Origin: Leuconostoc mesenteroides subsp. mesenteroides ATCC 8293
GTDB lineage: Bacteria > Bacillota > Bacilli > Lactobacillales > Lactobacillaceae
DNA length: 64,000 bases
Reading direction: 5' to 3'
Assembly: GCF_000014445.1 (NCBI RefSeq)
Contig: NC_008531.1
Coordinates: 961,001 to 1,025,000, forward strand
Part shown: one piece after another, positions 17,891-26,031 of the stretch
Layout of the letters: the number at the start of each line of letters is the position of its first letter
How positions within the stretch are numbered: position 1 is the first letter of the stretch
The notes under the pieces: generated by a model
The model's database searches: none
Told to the model about the DNA's origin: nothing
What the model saw: only the letters and a program-made list of their open reading frames with translations
Program-made: the position numbers and the translations under genes

Positions 17891-18526
17891 TTAGATGCTT
17901 TCTAAAGCTTCAAATATAGGTGTATCACCATCACTCATTTTTATAACTTGATCTATTGTTGAATTGTGATTCAAAATGTCCGCTAATGTTGCGCCAACAT
18001 TTTGAATTGAATTCTTCGTTAGCGCCTTATCATTCAAGCTAATTTTATTGGTTCCTGGTATGTCTACGAGTGCAGTTGCTTGTAAAATCGTATAATTAAG
18101 TTTCGTTTGTTTCACAAGATAATTATCCGCAAAAAATTTAGCGATATTATAATTCATCAAATCAGCCATTGCTGGATTATGCCATTTATTAGGTTCAAGT
18201 GAATATGCTGAGCTCAGCATGATATATCTAGAAACACCATTCGATTCAGCTATATTCATTGACTTGACTGCACCAAAAGCATCTGTTTGTAACAAGTCTT
18301 TATTGCGCGATCCGGCTACAAAATAAATTGCGTCAATGTCTTCAACTTTTTGAGATAAGGTTTCAATATCATCATGTAAATCAAAATTGATCGCAGTGAT
18401 ATTTTTGTGTTTCATTGTCCTTTCGGGGTTTCGTGATCCAGCTATAATTTCGTGATGTTGATTAATCAGGTGCTTGATTAACTCTTGACCAACACGACCA
18501 TTAGCACCAATAACAAATATTTTCAT
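17891..18526 (-). CDS. NAD(P)-binding protein, atypical SDR (NmrA/YwnB-like)
   Basis: The 211-residue protein starts with the Rossmann loop IGANGRVGQELIKHL and contains YIMLSSAYSLEPNKW where extended/atypical SDRs have their Ser-Tyr region. This group (YwnB/YtfG-like) includes NAD(P)H sensors and quinone or flavin reductases. AGGAAATAAAAA precedes the ATG on the minus strand. It stands alone. The substrate is unknown. Confidence 0.8.
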   Translation of the reverse strand: MKIFVIGANGRVGQELIKHLINQHHEIIAGSRNPERTMKHKNITAINFDLHDDIETLSQKVEDIDAIYFVAGSRNKDLLQTDAFGAVKSMNIAESNGVSRYIMLSSAYSLEPNKWHNPAMADLMNYNIAKFFADNYLVKQTKLNYTILQATALVDIPGTNKISLNDKALTKNSIQNVGATLADILNHNSTIDQVIKMSDGDTPIFEALESI

Positions 18527-18983
18527 TTTTTATTTCCTCAAATTAGGCTCATTTTTGAACATACCTTACTATATGTGAGTTTAACATAATTTATATTTTT
18601 GTGTTGCTAAGCACTTTCATTTAGAAAATGAATAACTGGCTTAAGAATTAAATACGATGTTCACTTTTGAAAGAACGATAAAAAGATTTTGTGAATGATT
18701 TTTGAGGACGAGACAATTGTATAATCCTTTGACTTTCCCCTCCAGATAGATGATGATTTTTTCCCTTACATATAAATGGTCACCACTTACATTTACACAC
18801 TGACCTGTCGTCAAGTATTTTTACCTCTTGTCGTAATTCTTATCTCAACAGTTATATTTTTCAGTATGATATTGAGTGTTGAAAGATATTTCTAATGTAG
18901 AAATTTTGTTGATCCGGTTTGTTTGTTGTGTAAATTGTCATTTCATACTAACCAAAATTTATGTAAAGAAGGGAAGTATCATC
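18527..18983. other. Intergenic region between divergent genes
   Basis: These 457 bases contain no gene that I can support. An open frame from 18876 runs into the next gene but lacks a ribosome site. The region should carry both divergent promoters; none could be placed firmly. Confidence 0.3.
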
Positions 18984-19496
18984 ATGGCTGATATACTAAA
19001 ATTTATTTTCGAAATCATTAACAACACACCGTTCTGGGTATGGGTTGTTTTAATTATACTAATTAAACGAGGTACGTCATTAATAAATGACAGTCCTGCT
19101 TCTATTGGAAGATCAATCATAATGCCTTTTATTTTCGTTATTTGGGGTTTAAATACAGTAGTAAACAAATTTTCTTCTCCAAATACATTGCTGAGTTTTT
19201 ACTTAGTAGCATTGATTTTAGGATTTTTGTTCAGTTACTTACTTTATATGCGACGATCTTTTTATGTTGAAGATGGCCAATTAATTCAGGAGGGTAGTAC
19301 CTTACCTTTAGTTATTATGCTAACCAATTTTCTAGTAAAATATATTCTAAACGTTATTCTCGCTATCCATCCAGTACTTTACACTCAGATGAATTTCAAC
19401 ATTTTTTATGGTATTGTTTCTGGGTTCACAGTTGGATTATTCTTTGGCGGCATTTATAAAACGCTTATGGCAAAGAAACAATTTTTGAAGTCATAG
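18984..19496 (+). CDS. Hypothetical membrane protein, 170 residues
   Basis: ATG 18984 follows GAAGGGAAG; the longer frame from 18876 is rejected for lack of a ribosome site. Five or so hydrophobic segments are visible, beginning with FWVWVVLIILIK. The charged stretch YMRRSFYVEDGQLIQEGSTLP separates two membrane halves. It resembles small integral membrane proteins of unknown function common in lactic acid bacteria. Confidence 0.65.
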   Translation: MADILKFIFEIINNTPFWVWVVLIILIKRGTSLINDSPASIGRSIIMPFIFVIWGLNTVVNKFSSPNTLLSFYLVALILGFLFSYLLYMRRSFYVEDGQLIQEGSTLPLVIMLTNFLVKYILNVILAIHPVLYTQMNFNIFYGIVSGFTVGLFFGGIYKTLMAKKQFLKS

Positions 19497-19642
19497 TGAA
19501 AGGGGCTATTCCAGTCCCCAAGATCATGCTTCATTACACCATCGTAACCGTAAAACATAAACAAAGGTTCATGTAACTAATTACGCGTGTCTTTTGACAG
19601 AGGTTGCAAAATAAGATATACTCGGTTAATAATTGAATAGTA

Positions 19643-19716
19643 AATAACTAGGGGCGCCAATTGGCTGAGAAGAACCCTTTGAACCTGAGATGGATAATGC
19701 CAGCGGAGGAAAGTGA
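19643..19716 (+). promoter_or_regulatory. TPP (THI-box) riboswitch
   Basis: The aptamer core is nearly consensus: ACTAGGGGCGCC, GGCTGAGAAGAACCC, TTGAACCTGAGATGGATAAT and GCCAGCGGAGGAAAGT in order. Thiamine pyrophosphate binding folds this region. The GCCAGCGG strand (19699-19706) is complementary to CCGCTGGC (19781-19788) in the terminator loop downstream, which offers an alternative pairing for transcription control. Confidence 0.93.
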
Positions 19717-19768
19717 ATTGTGTGATGCAACAGTAACTGGTTAGCAATACATATTTAAAGCAATTTTT

Positions 19769-19804
19769 GAGCACTTTTGTCCGCTGGCAAAAGTGCTTTT
19801 TTTG
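19769..19804 (+). terminator. Riboswitch-controlled terminator
   Basis: GCACTTTTG pairs with CAAAAGTGC, followed by eight T. Its loop CCGCTGG can pair with the aptamer's 3' strand, so with ligand the terminator forms and without it readthrough is favoured. Confidence 0.88.
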
Positions 19805-19816
19805 TGGAGGTAAAGC

Positions 19817-20164
19817 ATGGATTTAACAAAAGTTACTCAACAAATTGCGTCGCAGCAAGATGATTTATTAGAATTGGTAAAGCAGTTGGTTGCTTTTGAG
19901 ACCCCAGCGCCACCAGCGCGTAACACACGTGAGGCTCAAAATTTTGTTGCTGACTACTTACGGCCTTTAGGATTTGATATTGATCAATGGGCATTATATG
20001 ACAACGATGACATTGTGGTTGGAACCAAAAACGGTGATTCGACATATCAGAGCTTGATTATTAATGGACATATTGATGTTGCCTCGTTAAACCCTGATGA
20101 GCAATGCTCTGCTACTAAGCAATGTAAAAAAGCGCGACAAAGGCGGCATCACAGACAAAACTAA
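19817..20164 (+). pseudogene. M20-family deacylase (thiamine-salvage type), truncated
   Basis: The first 95 or so residues match the N-terminus of ArgE/DapE/YlmB-type zinc deacylases: LVAFETPAPPARNTREAQNFVADYL and the metal-binding motif IINGHIDV. Homology stops near 20097, in NPDEQCSATKQC, and about three quarters of a normal 400-residue enzyme is absent. TPP control points to thiamine salvage, as for YlmB, which deformylates a pyrimidine precursor; that is inference. GTGGAGG precedes the ATG. It cannot be active, since the second metal ligands and the lid domain are missing. Confidence 0.8.
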
Positions 20165-20420
20165 AATTGCATCTAGCCCTGAGGAAATAAAATTGACCCC
20201 CAAGCCGTGGTTCGACAATGTCAACCCAAATATAACAAAGAAGCACATAGGTGATCAGATGCCAGTGCGGGGTGGCTCGTTTAATAAAATTAGTCGTTTG
20301 TGGCGGCAGGACATCCGTGCTGAGACAAATGCAGAACGTCAATTCTTAAGAAATCAAAAAAAAGTTGAACAAGAAAAGGCTAACGAAGAATACGAGTCAG
20401 AAATATCCAGAAGATTGTAA
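20097..20420 (+). CDS. Hypothetical protein or chimeric remnant, 107 residues
   Basis: The frame starts at ATG 20097 within the broken deacylase. The product is very hydrophilic and ends in a charged, probably helical tail (RQFLRNQKKVEQEKANEEYE). It has no recognised domain. Because the deacylase loses homology at the same point, this sequence was probably joined there by deletion or insertion and may be the C-terminal end of another gene. No good ribosome site precedes it. Confidence 0.35.
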   Translation: MSNALLLSNVKKRDKGGITDKTKIASSPEEIKLTPKPWFDNVNPNITKKHIGDQMPVRGGSFNKISRLWRQDIRAETNAERQFLRNQKKVEQEKANEEYESEISRRL

Positions 20421-20690
20421 GGAGAAAAATTTTCTTGTCAAATGGTTTTTTAGCATCTGTGAAAATTACAGATAAAAGCATTATAATAGTTTACCCTCGA
20501 TAAATAATGTAATGACAATATCTCGCACCCTTTTAAAAATTTTTCATTTTAGATTAATTAATAACAAAATTAAAATAAATAAATAATTTATTCCATATAT
20601 TAATTAGCTTTTTTATAAGACATTAAAAGTCCGTAGCGATTATTTGAGTACAATTTCGTATTTCAAAAAAATATAAAAAAGGTCAATCTA
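20421..20690. other. A+T-rich intergenic sequence
   Basis: No coding potential is seen in this 270-base stretch before the operator of the next operon. Confidence 0.3.
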
Positions 20691-20727
20691 TGTTAGATTA
20701 TCTAACAGGAAATGTGAATACTATAAT
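20691..20727 (+). promoter_or_regulatory. Operator-like palindrome and -10 box of the biotin/oxoprolinase operon
   Basis: TGTTAGATTATCTAACA (20691-20707) is an almost perfect dyad about one helical turn upstream of TATAAT (20722-20727), overlapping the -35 position. It would suit a repressor. No regulator gene lies in the operon, so the binding protein is unknown. Confidence 0.6.
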
Positions 20728-20772
20728 AATTTGTGATAAATTCTAATCATATCATAAGGAGGGTTGTATTCG

Positions 20773-21174
20773 ATGAAACTAGAAGATATTAATTACATTG
20801 TGAAAATTTTAAATGAAAATAACTTGACCCATATTTCTTTTAGGAATGGTGACTCTAAAATTAGTGTTTCAAAAAATATTCTTAGCAATTTTCAAAGCGG
20901 TGTGAATGCTGAGTCAGAGACAGAAAAACAAGTACCTACTAGTGAGTATATTACATCGCCTACGGTCGGAACTTTCTATGTTTCATCTGACCCAGAGTCA
21001 ACACCGTTTATTTCTGTTGGACAAAAAGTAACAAAGTCAACAGTTGTAGGTATTGTTGAAGCTATGAAAATGATGACTGATGTTTTAGCAAACAAGGATG
21101 GTTTAATAGCTGAAATTTTAGTTTCAGACGGTGAATCAATTGAATACGGTCAAAAGTTGTTTAGGTTATCGTAA
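20773..21174 (+). CDS. Biotin carboxyl carrier protein (BCCP)
   Basis: ATG 20773 lies nine bases after AAGGAGGG; the TTG at 20764 touches that site and is rejected. The 133-residue protein has an N-terminal helix, a flexible linker and a C-terminal biotinyl domain with the EAMKM motif (VGIVEAMKMMTDV), whose Lys is biotinylated. It resembles AccB but is placed with biotin carboxylase and PxpA/B/C rather than with accD/accA. Its stop overlaps the next start by one base (TAATG). The partner reaction is probably not acetyl-CoA carboxylation. Confidence 0.9.
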   Translation: MKLEDINYIVKILNENNLTHISFRNGDSKISVSKNILSNFQSGVNAESETEKQVPTSEYITSPTVGTFYVSSDPESTPFISVGQKVTKSTVVGIVEAMKMMTDVLANKDGLIAEILVSDGESIEYGQKLFRLS

Positions 21175-22514
21175 TGGGTGAAAAATTTGTAGACAATTTC
21201 AAAGTTTTAATTGCAAATCGAGGAGAAATAGCTGTTAGAATAATTCGTGCTGTCAAAATGTTAGGATTTCAAACCGTTGCGGTATATTCGTCAGCAGACA
21301 AAGACTCATTACATGTAGCAATGGCGGATGAATCAGTACAAATCGGTCCGTCTAATGTTGCAGATAGTTATTTGAATCAAAAAGCAATTTTAGCAGCGGC
21401 TGAGATCACACATGCAGATGCGATTCATCCAGGATATGGTTTTTTGTCAGAGAATCCTAATTTTGCCAAGCAGGTTGAAGAAATGGGAATCGTCTTTATT
21501 GGTCCAACTAGTGAAGTTATCGCACAAATGGGTGATAAAGAAAAAGCCAGGCAATTTATGTCAGAGGCTGGAGTTCCTATTGTTTCAGGTAGTGATAGTT
21601 TTTTTGAAGATGTTGATATTGGTTTTAAACAGGCAAAAAAAATTGGATATCCAGTTATGCTAAAGTCAGTAGCTGGTGGTGGCGGAAAAGGTATGCGTCT
21701 AGTATCAAATCAAGACAGTTTTAAATCGCTTTTTGAGGTAGCCCAGAGTGAAATCATGGCGTCAGTTGGTGATCCACGGATGTATCTTGAGAAATTTGTT
21801 TCTAAACCGCGTCATATTGAAGTACAAATCCTAGGTGACGGTTTAGGCAATGCCATAGTTTTGGGGGAACGAGACTGTACGATTCAAAGTCACCATCAAA
21901 AAGTAATCGAAGAAGCTCCTAGTCATTTACTGGATGAAACGACACGAAAAAAAATGTTAGCAGTTTCTCTAAATGCTGTAAAAAGAATGGCTTATCGAAG
22001 TGCAGGCACTTTTGAATTTTTATATCAGGGTCCTGGAAAATTTTATTTCATGGAAATGAATACAAGAATTCAAGTTGAGCATGCTATTTCTGAAGAAGTT
22101 TCAGGAATCGATATTGTATCAGCTCAAATTCAATTAGCAAGTGGTCGAAATATAAATGACATTTCAATTGGCTCAAAAAACAATTATGCTATTGAGGCAC
22201 GCGTGTCCGCTCTATCCGCAGGCACAATTACTGGATTACATTTGCCCACCGGATTAGGAATTAGAATTGAAACGGCTGTGTATCAAGGATATAAAGTACC
22301 TCCATATTATGACGCGATGATTGTAAAAATTATTGCAACTGGCATGACTCGGCATGAGACATTAAAAAGATTGCAGATAGCGATAGAAGAGACAGTTATA
22401 TTAGGTGTGGACACAAATTTAGATTTGTTGATGAGAATTATTATTCACCCCGACTACATGTCAGATAAGAATAAAACAGACATTGACTGGTTGGATTTTC
22501 AAATGAAAGAATAG
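21174..22514 (+). CDS. Biotin carboxylase subunit (AccC-like)
   Basis: The 446-residue protein is a complete ATP-grasp biotin carboxylase: IANRGEIAVRIIRA at the N-terminus, HPGYGFLSEN, the ATP-binding loop KSVAGGGGKGMRLV, and the catalytic region EMNTRIQVEH. It uses ATP and bicarbonate to carboxylate biotin on the BCCP encoded just upstream. No carboxyltransferase of the AccAD type is near. The KipI/KipA-type proteins downstream are homologous to the carboxyltransferase part of urea carboxylase, which makes them candidate partners. Confidence 0.92.
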   Translation: MGEKFVDNFKVLIANRGEIAVRIIRAVKMLGFQTVAVYSSADKDSLHVAMADESVQIGPSNVADSYLNQKAILAAAEITHADAIHPGYGFLSENPNFAKQVEEMGIVFIGPTSEVIAQMGDKEKARQFMSEAGVPIVSGSDSFFEDVDIGFKQAKKIGYPVMLKSVAGGGGKGMRLVSNQDSFKSLFEVAQSEIMASVGDPRMYLEKFVSKPRHIEVQILGDGLGNAIVLGERDCTIQSHHQKVIEEAPSHLLDETTRKKMLAVSLNAVKRMAYRSAGTFEFLYQGPGKFYFMEMNTRIQVEHAISEEVSGIDIVSAQIQLASGRNINDISIGSKNNYAIEARVSALSAGTITGLHLPTGLGIRIETAVYQGYKVPPYYDAMIVKIIATGMTRHETLKRLQIAIEETVILGVDTNLDLLMRIIIHPDYMSDKNKTDIDWLDFQMKE

Positions 22515-22526
22515 GAAATTTTTAAA

Positions 22527-23297
22527 ATGACACCAACAGAATTTAGAAAAAAAGTGAGAAATAACGAATTTCAAAAGCCAACTGCTGGGATGTGCCCAGG
22601 ATATGCTCAAACAAATTTAATTGTTCTTCCTTGAGAAGATGCATACGACTTTCTATTATTTGCTCAGCGTAATCCTAAACCTATTCCCATCCTGGAAGTC
22701 ACAGAAGTAGGAAGCAGAGAGTTGCAAACATTAGGGAATGACATTGATGTTGCTACAGATTTTCCAAAATATCGTATTTATCGAAATGGCAAAATGGTTG
22801 ACGAATATTTGTCCGTTGTAGACTTTTGGCGTGAAGATTTGGTTAGTTTTTTGATAGGATGTAGTTTTTCCTTTGAGGATTTACTAGTCGATGCAGGCAT
22901 CGAAATTCGTCACATTACTGAAAAAGCAAATGTGCCAATGTTCAATACAAATATTCCCTTAAAGCAAGCGGGTAAATTTTCGGGGAATATGGTTGTAAGC
23001 ATGAGGCCTATAAAAAGTAGTCAAATAGCTACAGCGGTTAATGTAACGAATCGGTTACCAGGCGTTCATGGTGCTCCAATTCAGATTGGAAATCCAGCAG
23101 AAATTGGTATATATGATCTTGCCCATCCAGATTATGGTGACGCGGTTACCATTAATGAAAATGAAATACCTGTGTTTTGGGCATGTGGTGTAACGCCACA
23201 AGCAGCAGTAATGGCTTCGAAACCAAAATTTGCCATTACACATTCACCAGGACACATGTTGATTACTAATATATCAAATAAGGACCTTAGCGTGTGA
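22527..23297 (+). pseudogene. DUF1445 family protein (YcsI-like), interrupted by TGA
   Basis: The frame opens at ATG 22527 with [21 protein letters not shown], meets TGA at 22632-22634 after LIVLP, and continues in the same frame as [20 protein letters not shown] to 23297. The rest is a complete DUF1445 sequence, including [20 protein letters not shown] and [11 protein letters not shown]. The family (putative hydro-lyase or D-glutamate cyclase-like) accompanies ycsF/ycsG/kipIA in Bacillus. Relatives have a sense codon, often Lys, at the TGA. A product restarting at 22722 would lack about 65 residues. Confidence 0.85.
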
Positions 23298-24058
23298 ATA
23301 AAATGATAAAAGTGGATTTTAACTCAGATTTAGGAGAAAGTTTTGGAAATTATAAAATTGGCCTAGACAGTGAAATTTTACATCAAGTTACTTCTGCAAA
23401 TGTTGCTTGTGGATTTCACGCTGGTGATGCGTCAATTATGGCTCAGACTGTTCAACTAGCACTTGACAAAGGTGTTGCAATTGGAGCTCATCCAGGCTTT
23501 CCAGATTTACAGGGTTTTGGTCGACGTAAAATTGAGATGAATACATCAGACATCACGGATATAGTGGCTTACCAAGTTGGCGCTCTGTCTGCTTTCACCC
23601 CTGATCACAAATTGCATCACGTTAAAGCTCATGGTGCTTTATACAATATGGCAGCGAAAGATCGACTAATAGCTGATGCTGTAATAACTGGAATTAAGTT
23701 AGTTGATCCGCAAACAATTGTATATGGATTGGCCAACAGTGAATTAATTAAAGCAGCACAAAATGCCAATATGAAGTTCGCTCAAGAAGTATTTGCTGAT
23801 AGAAATTACCAATCTGATGGGTCTCTTGTTCCACGGTCACAGCCAAACGCCGTTATTTCAAATCCAGCGGAAGCTGCTCAGCGAGCCCTTGAAATGGTGG
23901 AAAAAAAATCCGTCGTGTCTGTTACCGGGGAGGTTGTGCCTCTAGCGGTGGATTCTATTTGTGTTCATGGTGACAACCACTCTGCTGTGGACTTGGCCAT
24001 AGAGATTAAAAAACTGCTTCTTGAGAATCAAGTTACAGTGACCAATAAAATCTGTTAA
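23294..24058 (+). CDS. pxpA: 5-oxoprolinase subunit A (LamB/YcsF family)
   Basis: The 254-residue protein has the LamB/YcsF hallmarks: [14 protein letters not shown] at the N-terminus, [29 protein letters not shown] and the C-terminal [12 protein letters not shown] 23294 is chosen because it overlaps the preceding stop and lies nine bases after AAGGA; ATG 23303 is the alternative. With PxpB and PxpC it forms the ATP-dependent bacterial 5-oxoprolinase that opens pyroglutamate to glutamate. Confidence 0.9.
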   Translation: MNKMIKVDFNSDLGESFGNYKIGLDSEILHQVTSANVACGFHAGDASIMAQTVQLALDKGVAIGAHPGFPDLQGFGRRKIEMNTSDITDIVAYQVGALSAFTPDHKLHHVKAHGALYNMAAKDRLIADAVITGIKLVDPQTIVYGLANSELIKAAQNANMKFAQEVFADRNYQSDGSLVPRSQPNAVISNPAEAAQRALEMVEKKSVVSVTGEVVPLAVDSICVHGDNHSAVDLAIEIKKLLLENQVTVTNKIC

Positions 24059-24070
24059 GAGGATAAAAAT

Positions 24071-25303
24071 ATGGATCAAAACAAAATAAAAAGCAACTCA
24101 GAGTTGTCAATTAATAAAAGAAGCGCACGTTCTGTTGCGATGGGAGCAGCATTTGTCATGGCAATGGCTGCTGTTGGCCCAGGATTTTTAACACAAACAG
24201 CGACCTTTACAAGTCAATTAGGACCGAGCTTTGGGTTCGCAATTTTAATAACAATTTTGATTGACATTGTTGTGCAAATGAATATTTGGAGAATTATTAC
24301 TGTATCTGGAAAACATGCGCAACAAATTGCTAATGATATTTTCCCTGGATTAGGCTACTTTTTAACTTTTTTAATTGTGGTCGGTGGTTTCTTTTTTAAT
24401 ATTGGAAATGTTGCTGGAGCAGGACTTGGTTTAAATGTTTTGTTTGGTATATCAGCCGAAAACGGAGCTGTCATTGCTGCCGTTTTGGCAATAATTGTAT
24501 TTGTTGTCAGAAATGCATTGCTAGTAATGGATCGCACAGTACAAGTGCTAGCTGTCGTAAAAATTGCAGTTTTAATTTATATTTTGTCTGTTACTACTGT
24601 CCCTGTTAGTTCAGCAATCAAACATACCTTTTTACCAAGTAATATAGATTTTTATTCGATAGTAACTATTGTTGGTGGTACAGTAGGGGGCTACATTTCT
24701 TTCGCAGGTGGTCACCGTTTGTTAGAGGGTGGAGTGCATGGACAAAAAGGATTGAAATACGTAAATGAGGGCGCGCTTTCAGGAATTGGAATTGCATCAG
24801 TAATTCGTGTCATGTTATTTTTAGCCGGGCTGGCAGTCGTAATGGCTGGTCATAAGTTAGATCCCTTGAATCCAGCAGCTGATATTTTTAAAATTGCAGC
24901 TGGAAACTTTGGTTATAAGTTCTTTGGTTTACTGTTGTTCGCTGCTGGCATGACTTCCATTCTCGGATCGACATTCACATCAGTGTCATTTATGAATTAT
25001 TCACACTCTCCTGAGGGTGCCGTAAAATTTCAAAAGTACCGTCCATACCTTGTCATTGGTTTCATTGCTGTTTCAACCTTAGTATTTTACATTGTAGGTA
25101 AGCCCGCTCAAATTTTAGTTGTAGTTGGTGCGATTAATGGGCTAATTTTACCTATTGCTTTGGCCATTTTATTGATTGGGGCATATAAAAACAAAATTAT
25201 GGGTACTGATTATAAGCATCCCATACTACTAAGCATTTTTGGCTGGATTGTGGTCCTATTCATGGCATTTGCTGGCATCGAAACGCTCATTCATACATTA
25301 TAA
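24071..25303 (+). CDS. Nramp family transporter (YcsG-like)
   Basis: The 410-residue protein has about eleven hydrophobic helices and the Nramp-like opening GPGFLTQTATFTSQLGPSFGFA. The canonical metal-binding DPGN of true Mn2+/H+ Nramps is replaced by GPGF followed by TQTAT, which suggests a non-metal or altered substrate. Bacillus ycsG occupies the same position beside ycsF and kipIA, so uptake of the operon's substrate (perhaps 5-oxoproline or a related organic acid) is a reasonable inference. Confidence 0.8.
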   Translation: MDQNKIKSNSELSINKRSARSVAMGAAFVMAMAAVGPGFLTQTATFTSQLGPSFGFAILITILIDIVVQMNIWRIITVSGKHAQQIANDIFPGLGYFLTFLIVVGGFFFNIGNVAGAGLGLNVLFGISAENGAVIAAVLAIIVFVVRNALLVMDRTVQVLAVVKIAVLIYILSVTTVPVSSAIKHTFLPSNIDFYSIVTIVGGTVGGYISFAGGHRLLEGGVHGQKGLKYVNEGALSGIGIASVIRVMLFLAGLAVVMAGHKLDPLNPAADIFKIAAGNFGYKFFGLLLFAAGMTSILGSTFTSVSFMNYSHSPEGAVKFQKYRPYLVIGFIAVSTLVFYIVGKPAQILVVVGAINGLILPIALAILLIGAYKNKIMGTDYKHPILLSIFGWIVVLFMAFAGIETLIHTL

Positions 25304-25314
25304 AAGGGGTCTAA

Positions 25315-26031
25315 ATGAATTCAAAAGTTATTTTTTCTGGTGACACAAGTATTAACGTTGTATTTGAAAATGTTGTTTCAGAAAAAATTAGCAATCAAGT
25401 ACTATCGATAGCTAAATTAGTAGAGAGGCAACATATAAATGGGTTGGTGGATATTATACCCGCTTATCGAGAAGTTACATTTGTTTTTGATCCACTTGTT
25501 CTAGATATTGCATCATTTAAGCATTTTTTAGAAAAGCAATTAAACAAAATGGATGGTGAAATAGTTGATAAAAACGGAAGACACTATGATATACCTGTAC
25601 TTTATAATGATGAAGTGGGATTAGATTTGCTAGAGGTTGCTAAATATCATGGGTTATCTCTAGAAGAAGTAATTCATCTTCATACGGCACAAGCATATAG
25701 AATTTATATGTTAGGATTTTTACCCGGTTTTGCATATCTTGGTGGCTTAGATGCAAAGCTTCATACACCTCGTAAAAATACACCAAGACTAAGAATTCCT
25801 GCTGGTTCTATTGCTATTGGTGGGGAACAAACAGGATATTATCCTGTTGACTCTCCGGGCGGTTGGCAGATTATTGGTCAAACACCATTAGTTATGTTTG
25901 ATTCGAATCGACCTGAAATAAAACTTCATGCTGGAGACAGGATGAAGTTTTATGCAATAGATAAGCTTGAATTCCAAAAATTGAAAGGTACGCATTTTGA
26001 TGATTTTGTTTCTAAGGAGAAAACGCTATGA
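25315..26031 (+). CDS. pxpB: 5-oxoprolinase subunit B (KipI / AHS1 family)
   Basis: The 238-residue protein matches the AHS1/KipI family: IPAYREVTFVFDPL, the VLYNDEVGLDL strand, and YRIYMLGFLPGFAYLGGLD followed by TPRKNTPRLRIPAGSIAIGGEQTGYYP with the conserved GGEQTG. It pairs with PxpC, whose ATG overlaps its TGA. AHS1 and AHS2 domains also form the carboxyltransferase half of urea carboxylase, relevant here because biotin carboxylase subunits are in the same operon. Confidence 0.92.
   Translation: MNSKVIFSGDTSINVVFENVVSEKISNQVLSIAKLVERQHINGLVDIIPAYREVTFVFDPLVLDIASFKHFLEKQLNKMDGEIVDKNGRHYDIPVLYNDEVGLDLLEVAKYHGLSLEEVIHLHTAQAYRIYMLGFLPGFAYLGGLDAKLHTPRKNTPRLRIPAGSIAIGGEQTGYYPVDSPGGWQIIGQTPLVMFDSNRPEIKLHAGDRMKFYAIDKLEFQKLKGTHFDDFVSKEKTL

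Noticed and set aside
19577..19774. Minus-strand open frame of 65 codons
   Set aside because: It lies across the TPP aptamer and riboswitch, whose sequence is explained by RNA structure.
22632..22634. TGA as a selenocysteine codon in the DUF1445 gene
   Set aside because: No SECIS-like hairpin follows and selenocysteine is not expected in this family or genus. A nonsense mutation is simpler.
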